This document shows positions 26,779 through 34,183 of a stretch of DNA of 36,832 nt, piece after piece. Source of the stretch: Microbacterium sp. (lineage in GTDB: Bacteria > Actinomycetota > Actinomycetes > Actinomycetales > Microbacteriaceae); the NCBI GenBank assembly GCA_031177765.1, contig JAPSKH010000002.1, forward strand, positions 85,108-121,939, written 5' to 3'. The notes below the pieces were generated by a model. The model did no database searches and was not told the origin of the DNA. It was given only the letters and a program-made list of their open reading frames with translations. The translations under genes were made by a program, and so were the position numbers. Each line of letters begins with the position of its first letter. Position 1 is the stretch's first letter.

Positions 26779-27966
26779 TCAGATCCTGTCGGCGAGGATC
26801 GCGGTGCGCCGTGTGCCGATGCGGGTGACGAAAAGCGTCGCCGATTCGCTGCCGGTGAGCTTCAGACGCGTGCGCAGCACGGCGGGGTCGATGTCGACAC
26901 CGCGCTTCTTGATCTCGAGGCGCCCGATGCCGCGTTCGCGGAGCGCCTTCGACAGCGCCTTGACGTCGGCCGGCAGCACCTCGCGCACCCGGAACGACGA
27001 CACGAAGGGCGAGGTGAGGGCGGCATCCGAGGTCAGGTAGGCGATGCGCTCGTCCAGCATCCCGGCCTCGAGCGCGCGGGCGACGTCGCCGATGAGCCGC
27101 GCCCGGATGACGGCGCCGTCGGGCTCGTGCAGGAACGCCCCCAGCGCCCGCACCGGCGCGTCGGCTGCGTCGGCATCGGCGGTCAGCTCGTGCGCGGCAT
27201 CGCCGCGGATGACCAGCGCGGCCCGCCGGACACCGTCCCGCGCCAGCGACTTCGACCACAGCACGAGCTCGACCGTCGACCCGTCGGCGCTGACCCACTG
27301 GGCCTCCATGTCGGCGGGGATGAGGTCGCGGTCGAGGGCCGGCCCCAGCTTGACGCCGACCGGCATGCGCGCGGCGAGCTCGAACACCCAGTCCAGCGGC
27401 GGGGACCAGTCGGCGGGACGCGTGCGGGTGGTCTCGGTGTGGCCGGCGCTGCGACGTGCCGGGTCGAGCCACACCGCGTCGACGGCGGAGAGGTCGGCCT
27501 CTTCGGCGAGGCCCTGCCGCACCTCGACGTCGCGGCCGAACGGCGCGAGGTTGTACGCCGCGATGGCGGCGGTCACCTCGTCGGCGTCGACCGCGGTCAC
27601 CTTCATGCCGAAGCCCGCGAGCCCCAGGGCGTCGCCTCCGATGCCGCACCCGAGGTCCGCCACGCGCGCGACGCCGGCGTCGCGGAAGCGCGCAGCATGT
27701 CGCGCGGCGATCGGCAGTCGCGTGGCCTGCTCGAGTCCCGCGCGTGTGAAGAGCATCCGCTCCGCGAGGTCGCCGAACTTCGCGCGACCGCGGGTGCGCA
27801 GACGCGCCTGCCCGACGACCGCCGAGACGAGGTCGGGGGAGTGCCCGGCGGCGCGGAGCGAGGTGACGGCGGTGGCAACGTCCGCGGCCGACTCCACCGG
27901 CGGCATCCCGTCGAGCAGGCGCAGCCCTTCCGAGGTCAGCAGCGCGGTCAGCTCGGCCATCTCCAC
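26779..27966 (-). CDS. Class I SAM-dependent methyltransferase with THUMP-like tail
   Basis: The 395-aa protein has an N-terminal helical region, SAM-binding motif I DLGCGIGG from residue 104, an acidic motif II (VTAVDADE) and WLDPARRS where a catalytic NPPY-like motif is expected. The C-terminal EIKKRGVDIDP to TRIGTRRTAIL region matches the THUMP-like domain of this actinobacterial family, which suggests an RNA substrate. GTG 27966 is used because a TAGGCT -10 box lies six bases upstream, consistent with leaderless expression; ATG 27960 is the alternative. It is divergent from the IniB-like repeat gene. Confidence 0.9.
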   Translation of the reverse strand: MEMAELTALLTSEGLRLLDGMPPVESAADVATAVTSLRAAGHSPDLVSAVVGQARLRTRGRAKFGDLAERMLFTRAGLEQATRLPIAARHAARFRDAGVARVADLGCGIGGDALGLAGFGMKVTAVDADEVTAAIAAYNLAPFGRDVEVRQGLAEEADLSAVDAVWLDPARRSAGHTETTRTRPADWSPPLDWVFELAARMPVGVKLGPALDRDLIPADMEAQWVSADGSTVELVLWSKSLARDGVRRAALVIRGDAAHELTADADAADAPVRALGAFLHEPDGAVIRARLIGDVARALEAGMLDERIAYLTSDAALTSPFVSSFRVREVLPADVKALSKALRERGIGRLEIKKRGVDIDPAVLRTRLKLTGSESATLFVTRIGTRRTAILADRI

Positions 27967-27972
27967 CCGGCA

Positions 27973-27978
27973 AGCCTA
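27973..27978 (-). promoter_or_regulatory. Leaderless -10 box of the methyltransferase gene
   Basis: TAGGCT on the minus strand is followed by six bases and GTG 27966. It overlaps one of two CCTAGGTG copies (27975-27982; the second is 28020-28027), so part of this repeat is explained by the -10 box. Confidence 0.5.
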
Positions 27979-28012
27979 GGTGCGATCCCTCTCGCCTCGG
28001 CACAGGGCCCCA

Positions 28013-28056
28013 CCGAAACCCTAGGTGGACCGGCGAAGGCTCCGGGGGCATCCCCG
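28013..28056 (+). promoter_or_regulatory. Two-part regulatory element upstream of the Asp-Asn-Ser repeat gene
   Basis: Element 1 is CCGAAACCCTAGGTGG (28013-28028). Element 2 is an inverted repeat, CGGGG-GCAT-CCCCG (28043-28056), followed by AT. From the T of TAGG to the start of element 2 is 21 bp. The same two elements in the same order precede the IniB-like gene on the minus strand, at 20 bp. A possible -10 box CACACT lies at 28081-28086. This placement suits a LuxR-type activator binding just upstream of -35. Confidence 0.55.
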
Positions 28057-28108
28057 ATGCCGGCGGCATGCGGCTGCTCGCACACTGATGGAGCAGCCGC
28101 ACCGGCAT
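28057..28108 (+). repeat. Long two-part inverted repeat before the Asp-Asn-Ser repeat gene
   Basis: ATGCCGG (28057-28063) pairs with CCGGCAT (28102-28108). Inside it, GCGGCTGCTC (28070-28079) pairs perfectly with GAGCAGCCGC (28091-28100) around an 11-nt loop. The 17 pairs are broken only by an internal 6/1 loop. If transcribed it would be a strong leader hairpin. If the -10 box is CACACT in the loop, it is instead a DNA palindrome framing the promoter. The AGGACAGGA ribosome site lies just beyond it. Confidence 0.6.
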
Positions 28109-28131
28109 TCCATGACAGAAGGACAGGACCC

Positions 28132-29133
28132 ATGCCTGACATCGAAGACAACGTGGTCGACAACGACGGAAACGTCATCGGCAACGACGACAACGCGATC
28201 GACAACGACGACAACGCGATCGACAACGACAACAACAACGTCGGCAGCGTCGTCGGGAACACCGACAACTCCGACAACTCGACCACCGACAACTCGGACA
28301 ACTCGGTCACCGACAACTCCGACAACTCGGACAACTCCGACAACTCCGACAACTCCACGGATGTCGACGTCGATGTCGAGCTCGAGGACTCGTTCAACGA
28401 CAACTCCGACAACTCGGACAACTCGGACAACTCCGACAACTCGGACAACTCGACGAATGACTCGTACAACGACAACTCGGACAACTCGGACAACTCCGAC
28501 AACTCCGACAACTCGGTCAACGACTCGTACAACGACAACTCCGACAACTCGGTGCGCTTCACCGACTCGTTCAACACCCTGAACGACCACTCGGTCTCGG
28601 TCGGCGTGCGTCAGTACAACACCGGCGTGGGCGGCAACGTCGACTTCAGCGGCATGGCGGGCGCTGCCGGCGCGGCGGGCGCTGCGGGGGCTCTGCACAT
28701 CGAGCTCGACAACCGCGCGCAGATCGTCGACCAGTCGGTCGCTCAGTCGTTCGGCGAGGTCGGAGGCGACGTCACGCAGGGCTTCGGGCAGTCGGCTGTC
28801 GCCAACTCGGGCGACTACGGCGCCGCGGCCGGCGGGGACGCCTTCGTCGACAACAGCGAGACGACGGTCACCATCGGCGACATCTCGATCGACAACGACA
28901 CGTACACCACGACGATCACGGACTCGTTCAACGACGAGTCGGTGACCACCGAGTACGACATCGATGTGGACGTGGAGGACTCGTTCAACGACTACTCCGA
29001 GCACACCGACATCGACGTCGCCTTCGACGAGTCGTTCAACGAGGTCACCGAGATCGACAACACTCTCGAGTGGGAGAACAGCGGCAACTTCTTCAGCCCT
29101 GACGCCGTCGTCGTCGACGACATCGACCTCTGA
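28132..29133 (+). CDS. Asp-Asn-Ser repeat protein sharing a module with the IniB-like protein
   Basis: The 333-aa protein is extremely acidic and low in hydrophobic residues. It has no signal peptide and no IniB-type N-terminus. Residues 1-45 repeat NDDNAID-like units, and residues 45-140 contain 22 DNS triplets broken by DSFND and DSYND blocks. A GAAGAAGAAGA linker (about 176-187) leads to a module at about 192-270 that is roughly two thirds identical by eye to residues 99-176 of the IniB-like protein at 33361-34149. Shared landmarks are DNRA-IVDQSV, NSGD-GAAAGGDA and ITDSF-DES. DVEDSFND and FDESFNE repeats end the protein. ATG 28132 has AGGACAGGA upstream. It sits before iniA, where iniB stands in mycobacteria. 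The function is unknown; a surface or self-assembling role is a guess. Confidence 0.85.
   Translation: MPDIEDNVVDNDGNVIGNDDNAIDNDDNAIDNDNNNVGSVVGNTDNSDNSTTDNSDNSVTDNSDNSDNSDNSDNSTDVDVDVELEDSFNDNSDNSDNSDNSDNSDNSTNDSYNDNSDNSDNSDNSDNSVNDSYNDNSDNSVRFTDSFNTLNDHSVSVGVRQYNTGVGGNVDFSGMAGAAGAAGAAGALHIELDNRAQIVDQSVAQSFGEVGGDVTQGFGQSAVANSGDYGAAAGGDAFVDNSETTVTIGDISIDNDTYTTTITDSFNDESVTTEYDIDVDVEDSFNDYSEHTDIDVAFDESFNEVTEIDNTLEWENSGNFFSPDAVVVDDIDL
28264..28551 (+). repeat. Imperfect 9-bp tandem repeats (GACAACTCS) in coding sequence
   Basis: Twenty-two copies of GACAACTCC or GACAACTCG occur in runs of 2, 2, 5, 6, 5 and 2. Only the last base of each unit varies, which is silent (Ser TCC/TCG). The repeats stay in frame because the unit is three codons. 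Such arrays can expand or contract without breaking the frame. Confidence 0.9.
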
Positions 29134-29150
29134 GCCGAATCGACAAGGCG

Positions 29151-29186
29151 CTTGCCCGGCCACCCTTGGGGAGGTGGCCGGGCAAG
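29151..29186 (+). terminator. Strong hairpin between the repeat gene and iniA
   Basis: A perfect 14-bp stem (29151-29164 with 29173-29186) encloses an 8-nt loop, starting 17 nt after the stop codon. There is no T-tract. It probably ends or attenuates transcription, giving a high ratio of repeat protein to the GTPases. Confidence 0.7.
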
Positions 29187-29221
29187 ACCATGTCGGCGGA
29201 CGAGGACGAAAATCACCCCGC

Positions 29222-29248
29222 CCACGAGCGCCCGTCGTGGCGTAGCGT
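29222..29248 (+). promoter_or_regulatory. Inverted repeat and -10 box before iniA
   Basis: CCACGA (29222-29227) and TCGTGG (29235-29240) form an inverted repeat with a 7-bp spacer, directly followed by TAGCGT (29243-29248), a -10-like box nine bases before ATG 29258. The palindrome covers the -10/-35 spacer, a position typical of a repressor site. The CGGGG-N4-CCCCG element is absent here. Confidence 0.4.
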
Positions 29249-29257
29249 GTATCGGGG

Positions 29258-31171
29258 ATGTGGCGATGGGGGACATTCGTGGCTGAAGGTGTTGCCGTAA
29301 CGAAAGCCGGTGGGGGAGACGCCGACGCACCGTCGGAGTCGCCGGTGCAGCGTTCGACCAGTAAAGCGCTCGTGACGATGGTCGACAGTGTCGGCCAGCT
29401 CGCGGCGTCGACGGGTCGCGCTGACCTCGCGCAGCGACTCGAGCAGACGCAGAACCGGCTTCGGGATCCGAACGTCCGGGTCATCGTCGTCGGCGAGTTC
29501 AAGAAGGGCAAGAGCAAGCTCATCAACGCCCTCGTCAACGCGCCCGTCTGCCCGGTGGACGACGATGTGGCCACGAGCGTGCCGACGTCGGTCGGCTACG
29601 CGCCGGCGCCCGAGGCGTGGGTGACGATACAGACCGGCGATGACCAGCCGCCCGAGCGCAGGCGCATACCGCTCGAGGAGATCGCGCAGTTCGTCTCGGA
29701 GGGCGGCAATCCCGGCAACGAGCGCCGCGTCATGGCCGCCGAGGTCGTCCTGCCGCGTGAGCTTCTCAAAGGCGGGCTCCGTCTCGTGGACTCGCCGGGC
29801 GTGGGCGGGCTCGACTCGACGAACGCGCTCGCGACGCTCGCGGCGCTCTCGTCCGCGCACGCGGTGCTGCTGGTGTCGGATGCCTCGCAGGAGTACACCG
29901 AGCCCGAGGTGCAGTTCCTCAAGCACGCCATGCGCGTCTCGCCCAACGTCGCCGCAGTGCTCAGCAAGACCGATCTGTACCCGCACTGGCGCGACATCGA
30001 GCGGATCGACCGGCACCATCTGGGTGACATCGGCGACGTGCCGATCTTCTCCGTCTCCAGCGACCTGCGGCTCATGGCCGCCGAAGAGCGCGACCGGGAC
30101 CTCAACGAGGAGTCCGGCTTCCCGGCGCTCGTCGCGCACCTCCGCCAGGAGGTGCTGGGACGGGCCGAGCTCATCCATTCCCGAAGCGCCGTCCACGACC
30201 TCACTTCGGTGGTCGACCAGCTGAAGATGTCGCTGGCCTCCGAGCTCGAGGCGATCCTGCATCCGGAGGCCACCCCGAGGCTCATCGCCCAGCTCGAGGA
30301 TGCCAAGGCCCGTGCCGACGAGTTCCGGGGCCGGTCGTCCCGGTGGCAGATCACCCTCAACGACGGCGTGGCCGACCTCATCTCCGACATGGAGCACGAC
30401 CTGCGCGACCGGCTGCGGAAGGTGCAGCGCGAGGCCGAGAGCGCGATCGACGAGGGGGATCCGGGACCGATCTGGGACCAGATCACCGAATGGCTCGATC
30501 AGCGCGTCTCGGCCGCCGTATCCGAGACCTTCGTCTGGACCGACGAGCGCTCCCGGTGGCTGTGCGAGGAGGTCGCGGAGCTGTTCATCGAGGGCGAGGG
30601 GCAGCTGCCCGTCATCCGCGTGGGCGACACCACGGGTGTCCTCGACGCGGTCGACACGATGTCGGATCTCGACCCGGGGCAGCTGGGCGCCGGCGAGAAG
30701 ATCTACATCGGCGTCCGCGGATCATACGGCGGCGTGCTCATGGTGGGCCTCGCCACAGGACTGATCGGGCTCTCGCTCATCAACCCGCTCTCCCTCCTCG
30801 CGGGCGTCCTGGTCGGTCGTCGCGCGTATCGGGAGGACATGAGCGCGCGTCTGTCGCGCCGCCGCTTCGAGGCGAAGAACCTCGTCCGCCGGCACCTCGA
30901 CGAGGTGCAATTCCAGGTCGGGAAGCAGCTCAAGGACCGGCTCCGGCTCGTGCAGCGCGCCGCGCGCGACCACTTCGGCGGCCTCGCCGACGAGCTGCAT
31001 CGGTCCCTGGCCGATGCTGTGCTCGCGGCGAAGCAGGCAGCGGGGAGCTACGCGGGCGAGCGGGACCAGCGGGTCAAGGAGCTGCAGGGCAAGATCCAGC
31101 AGCTCGAGGCGCTGAGGGCGAGGATCCCCGCGCTCCCGCCCCTGCGGACGGTGGAGGCAGCGACGCAGTGA
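29258..31171 (+). CDS. iniA: IniA-like bacterial dynamin-like GTPase
   Basis: The 637-aa protein follows M. tuberculosis IniA along its length as I recall it. The GTPase motifs are G1 GEFKKGKS (79-86), G2 region VATSVPTS, G3 DSPG (178-181) and G4 SKTD (236-239). Signature segments include SDASQEYTEPE, KTDLYPHWRDI, RGSYGGV and a hydrophobic membrane-contact segment at about 490-520, then a helical stalk to the C-terminus. IniA is a membrane-remodelling dynamin-like protein induced by envelope stress and linked to isoniazid and ethambutol tolerance. ATG 29258 is used; GTG 29279, six bases after GGGGGA, is a good alternative. The stop overlaps the iniC GTG (GTGA), so the pair is made together. 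Confidence 0.92.
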   Translation: MWRWGTFVAEGVAVTKAGGGDADAPSESPVQRSTSKALVTMVDSVGQLAASTGRADLAQRLEQTQNRLRDPNVRVIVVGEFKKGKSKLINALVNAPVCPVDDDVATSVPTSVGYAPAPEAWVTIQTGDDQPPERRRIPLEEIAQFVSEGGNPGNERRVMAAEVVLPRELLKGGLRLVDSPGVGGLDSTNALATLAALSSAHAVLLVSDASQEYTEPEVQFLKHAMRVSPNVAAVLSKTDLYPHWRDIERIDRHHLGDIGDVPIFSVSSDLRLMAAEERDRDLNEESGFPALVAHLRQEVLGRAELIHSRSAVHDLTSVVDQLKMSLASELEAILHPEATPRLIAQLEDAKARADEFRGRSSRWQITLNDGVADLISDMEHDLRDRLRKVQREAESAIDEGDPGPIWDQITEWLDQRVSAAVSETFVWTDERSRWLCEEVAELFIEGEGQLPVIRVGDTTGVLDAVDTMSDLDPGQLGAGEKIYIGVRGSYGGVLMVGLATGLIGLSLINPLSLLAGVLVGRRAYREDMSARLSRRRFEAKNLVRRHLDEVQFQVGKQLKDRLRLVQRAARDHFGGLADELHRSLADAVLAAKQAAGSYAGERDQRVKELQGKIQQLEALRARIPALPPLRTVEAATQ

Positions 31172-32799
31172 GGACGCCCATCCTCGATGACGCGGCCGCG
31201 CTCGTCCGCGACGCGTTCGAACTGTACGCCGACGACCCGGCGGCCCTCGAGGTGCTGTCGGACCTCGACCGGCGGCTGCGCGAGCCGCTGCGCCTGGCGG
31301 TGGCCGGCATGGTGAAGGCGGGGAAGTCCACGCTGCTGAACGCGATGCTCGGTGAGCAGCTTGCGCCCACGGATGCCGGCGAATGCACCCGTGTCGTCAC
31401 GTGGTACCGCTACTCCGCCACACCGATGGTGACGATCCACCCCCACAGCGGACCCGCGCGACGGATGGCGATCCGGCGGGAGGACGGCCGGCTCGTCCTG
31501 GACCTCGGCGACACTCCCGCCGAGGAGGTCGCCTGGATCGACGTGGGCTGGCCGTCGACCGGGCTGCGCTCGCTGATCCTCATCGACACGCCGGGCATCG
31601 CGTCGCTCTCCCGCGACGTCTCGGCGCGCTCGACGAGCTTCCTCGTTCCCGACACGGAGCCGTCCTCTGCAGACGCCATCGTCTATCTCATGCGGCACCT
31701 GCACGCATCCGACGTGAAGTTCCTGGAGTCCTTCCGGGACACCGCCGCCGGGGGGTCTCAGACGGTCAACGCGGTGGCGGTCCTCTCGCGTGCCGACGAG
31801 ATCGGGTCGGGGCGCATCGACTCCATGCTGTCGGCCGGCAAGGTGGCGCGCCGGTACGAGAGGGACGGCGAGCTCAACTCGCTGACGCTCGGCGTCGTCC
31901 CGGTCGCGGGGCTCCTCGCCGAGAGCGCGCGGACCCTCCGCGAGGACGAGTTCGCCTCGTTCCGCGAACTGGCGCATCTGGAGCGGCAGAGCCGGGAGCG
32001 TCTCATGGTGTCGGCCGACCGCTTCGTGCGACCCACCGAGCTCACGGCCCTGAGCGTGGAGGTGCGGCGACGGCTTCTGGCGCGGTTCGGGATCTTCGGC
32101 GTCCGCCTGGCCGCCGCTCTGATCCGAGGAGGGGCCACCGACTCCTCACAGCTGTCGGAGCGGCTCGTGGAGCAGAGCGGTCTGAACGACCTGCAGCAGT
32201 TCATCCGTCTGCAGTTCCGCTCGCGCGCCGGCGCGTTGAAGGTGCGCGGCGTCCTCGACGCGCTGCAGCGGCTCCTGCGCGACAAGCCGCGTCCCGGGAC
32301 GGACGCGATCGCGGGCGGCATCGAGCGCATCTACGCCACGGCGCACACGCTTCGTGAGCTGTCGCTGCTCTCACGCGCCCGCGCGGGCGAGCTGCCCCTG
32401 TCGCCGGCCGACGCCGATGCCGCCGAGCGGATCATCGGCGGCGCAGGCACGTCCACGTCGGCGCGACTCGGGCTGCCCGACACCGCGTCGACCGCCGAGC
32501 AGCGCGAGCGCGCGGAGGAGCTGCTGGCGACGTGGCGGACCCTCAGCCAGTCGCCGCTGGCTGAACGCGCCACGGTCGACGTCGCCCGAACGGTGATCCG
32601 CAGCCTCGAGGAGGCGGCGTCAGAACTCGTTCCCGCCGTCCCCGCCGCCGGCTCGCCGGACGTCGTGCTTGCGGGCGGTCCACTGCAGCGCATTCCGGAA
32701 CGCTCCGAACAGCAGAGCGAGCAGCGCGAGTCCCCACTGCGCCAGCAGAACCTGCCGGATGAGTGGGCCGTTCTCGCCCACCGCGACGATCTCCAGTGA
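31168..32799 (+). CDS. iniC: IniC-like bacterial dynamin-like GTPase
   Basis: The 543-aa protein resembles M. tuberculosis IniC: G1 GMVKAGKST (47-55), APTDAGECTRVVTW, G3 DTPG (140-143), G4 SRAD (207-210) with SRADEIGSGRIDSMLS, and RIIGGAGTSTSARLGL near the C-terminus. The SRAD variant of the TKxD motif is also in mycobacterial IniC. Homology ends around EEAASELV (about residue 487). The last ~59 residues (32620-32799) are low complexity and lie antisense to the convergent four-TM gene, so they look like read-through past a lost stop. It starts at GTG 31168, coupled to iniA. IniA and IniC probably act as a membrane-remodelling pair. Confidence 0.9.
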   Translation: MRTPILDDAAALVRDAFELYADDPAALEVLSDLDRRLREPLRLAVAGMVKAGKSTLLNAMLGEQLAPTDAGECTRVVTWYRYSATPMVTIHPHSGPARRMAIRREDGRLVLDLGDTPAEEVAWIDVGWPSTGLRSLILIDTPGIASLSRDVSARSTSFLVPDTEPSSADAIVYLMRHLHASDVKFLESFRDTAAGGSQTVNAVAVLSRADEIGSGRIDSMLSAGKVARRYERDGELNSLTLGVVPVAGLLAESARTLREDEFASFRELAHLERQSRERLMVSADRFVRPTELTALSVEVRRRLLARFGIFGVRLAAALIRGGATDSSQLSERLVEQSGLNDLQQFIRLQFRSRAGALKVRGVLDALQRLLRDKPRPGTDAIAGGIERIYATAHTLRELSLLSRARAGELPLSPADADAAERIIGGAGTSTSARLGLPDTASTAEQRERAEELLATWRTLSQSPLAERATVDVARTVIRSLEEAASELVPAVPAAGSPDVVLAGGPLQRIPERSEQQSEQRESPLRQQNLPDEWAVLAHRDDLQ

Positions 32800-33351
32800 C
32801 AGCAGGAACAGCAGAATCTGCGCGATCACCGTTCCCAGCTGCCACCAGCGGACGTTGGGCTTGCGGTTGCTGAAGGACACCAGGAGCACGACCTGGATCA
32901 GTGTCAGTCCCACGGCGATGCCGAAGATGGACCAGTAGATGATGTCGGCCGCGGTGGTGTACGTCTCGTCGCTGCGTCCCTCCGCCACGGCGCGCACGGC
33001 GTCGGAGATGAGCGGAAGCTGGTCCTCGCGGATCACGAAGACGTACACCACGGCGATGGCGCCCGCCAGCAGGCTCAGCACCCACAGGAACTGGCTCAGC
33101 CGCACGGTGAACGGCGGTGGCACCTTGGTGAGCACCGGAGCCTTGTTGGGGCTCGCGAGCGGAGGCCGCTCGGGCGCTTCCCGCCGCGGCGCGGCTGCCT
33201 GAGGGGCGGCGTCGGGAGCGCTTCGTGGCGCCGAGGCGGGCGAGTAGGGCGGCGGCTGCGGGCCCCGGAGGGCGGGCGGCTGCGGGCGCCCGCTCGCGTG
33301 CCCTGGCTGGGCCAGGGCACGCGAGGGCGAGTCGTTCTGCCGGTCGGGCAC
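32620..33351 (-). CDS. Four-helix membrane protein with Pro-rich head
   Basis: The 243-aa protein starts at GTG 33351, nine bases after the stop of the IniB-like gene, so both are almost certainly one transcript. Residues 1-80 are Pro/Ala-rich and disordered. Four membrane helices follow: FLWVLSLLAGAIAVVYVFVI, IIYWSIFGIAVGLTLIQVVLLV, LGTVIAQILLFLLSLEIV and LLAQWGLALLALLFGAF. The tail is basic and Gly-rich. The region between helices 1 and 2 (about 40 aa) would be outside the cell. I recognise no family. Coupling to an IniB-like protein suggests a membrane dock for it. Its last 180 bases overlap the 3' end of iniC. Confidence 0.82.
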   Translation of the reverse strand: MPDRQNDSPSRALAQPGHASGRPQPPALRGPQPPPYSPASAPRSAPDAAPQAAAPRREAPERPPLASPNKAPVLTKVPPPFTVRLSQFLWVLSLLAGAIAVVYVFVIREDQLPLISDAVRAVAEGRSDETYTTAADIIYWSIFGIAVGLTLIQVVLLVSFSNRKPNVRWWQLGTVIAQILLFLLSLEIVAVGENGPLIRQVLLAQWGLALLALLFGAFRNALQWTARKHDVRRAGGGDGGNEF

Positions 33352-33360
33352 GTCGGTACC

Positions 33361-34149
33361 TTAGGGCTGCTCCTCGTACTCCACCTCGGGCGGCGGCTCC
33401 TCGGCCATGACGGGCGCCGGCTCTGCGGCCGCCGTGTCCTCGAAGGCGTCGGCGGAGCCGTAGGCGACCGTGGAGTCGGTGACCGTGGAGTCCACGACCG
33501 TCGATTCGACCGTCGTGGTGTCGTTGAACGAGTCGTCGACCTCCACATCGACGGCGACGTCGGTGGAGTCGTCGTTGAAGGAGTCGTCGACGTCCACATC
33601 GGCGTCGGTGTCGGTGTGGGTGGATTCGTCGTCGAACGAGTCGGTGATGTTGGTGGTCGTGTCGTCGTTGCCGATCGCCACATCGCCCACGGTGACGTCG
33701 TCGTCGCTGTTGTCCACGTCGGCATCCCCGCCGGCGGCCGCGCCGTTGTCGCCGCTGTTGACGACGGCGCCCTGGTCGAAGATCTGGTTGACGTCGCCTT
33801 CGGCCCAGATGTTCTGGTTGACCGACTGGTCCACGATCGTGGCGCGGTTGTCGATCGAGAAGTTGTTGGCGATGTTCCAGATCTCCTTCTCGACGGTCGG
33901 CGGCGACGGCGGATTCGGATTCACGGGCACCACGTGCGCCGCGGGCGCCGGCTTGGGGTGGATGTCGGGGCGGTCGACCACGACGGGCGCCACAGCGCGC
34001 ACGTCCTCGACGCAGGCGTCGCTCAGGCCGTTGCGGGCCAGCGTGCCCTGCGGGTCCGCCTCGAACTCCTCCGCCGTGGCCGGGTCGCGCAGCAGGCTGA
34101 GGATGAACTCGATCAATGCGTCGGCAATCGTTGCCAGCGGTGTTGTCAT
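33361..34149 (-). CDS. iniB: IniB N-terminal-domain protein with acidic repeat tail
   Basis: The 262-aa protein opens with the IniB-type helical domain (residues 1-55; landmarks LIEFILSLLRDPATAEEFEAD and ARNGL), closely resembling the start of M. tuberculosis IniB. A Pro-rich linker (about 60-85) precedes the module at 99-176 shared with the Asp-Asn-Ser repeat protein. Then come DVDVDDSFND repeats, DSTV repeats and a Pro/Glu C-terminus. There is no signal peptide. ATG 34149 is chosen because of AGGAG eight bases upstream and because it begins the IniB domain. IniB function is unknown even in mycobacteria; there it is glycine-rich rather than Asp-rich. Downstream is a four-TM gene; upstream is the LuxR-type regulator on the same strand. 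Confidence 0.88.
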   Translation of the reverse strand: MTTPLATIADALIEFILSLLRDPATAEEFEADPQGTLARNGLSDACVEDVRAVAPVVVDRPDIHPKPAPAAHVVPVNPNPPSPPTVEKEIWNIANNFSIDNRATIVDQSVNQNIWAEGDVNQIFDQGAVVNSGDNGAAAGGDADVDNSDDDVTVGDVAIGNDDTTTNITDSFDDESTHTDTDADVDVDDSFNDDSTDVAVDVEVDDSFNDTTTVESTVVDSTVTDSTVAYGSADAFEDTAAAEPAPVMAEEPPPEVEYEEQP

Positions 34150-34183
34150 GACGCGGCTCCTGTCACTTCGAGACTGTTTCCTG

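Noticed and set aside
27975..28027. CCTAGGTG direct repeats 45 bp apart as paired operators
   Set aside because: The first copy is largely explained by the TAGGCT -10 box of the methyltransferase gene; only the second copy has a counterpart at the other IniB-like promoter.
28264..28551. CRISPR array
   Set aside because: The repeat unit is 9 bp with no spacers, lies in frame within a gene and encodes Asp-Asn-Ser.
27948..28577. Minus-strand open frame full of Leu-Ser-Glu repeats
   Set aside because: It is the exact antisense of the Asp-Asn-Ser repeat array; it has no ribosome site, and the repeats explain the open frame.
28021..29574. Long minus-strand open frame rich in Val and Arg (517 codons)
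   Set aside because: It runs antisense through the repeat gene and into iniA; its composition reflects the repeats and high GC, with no recognisable domain.
32620..32799. Treating the iniC overlap as proof that the four-TM gene is not real
   Set aside because: The minus-strand protein has four clean membrane helices, a start 9 nt after the IniB-like stop and a full-length frame, while the iniC tail is low complexity; both genes are kept.
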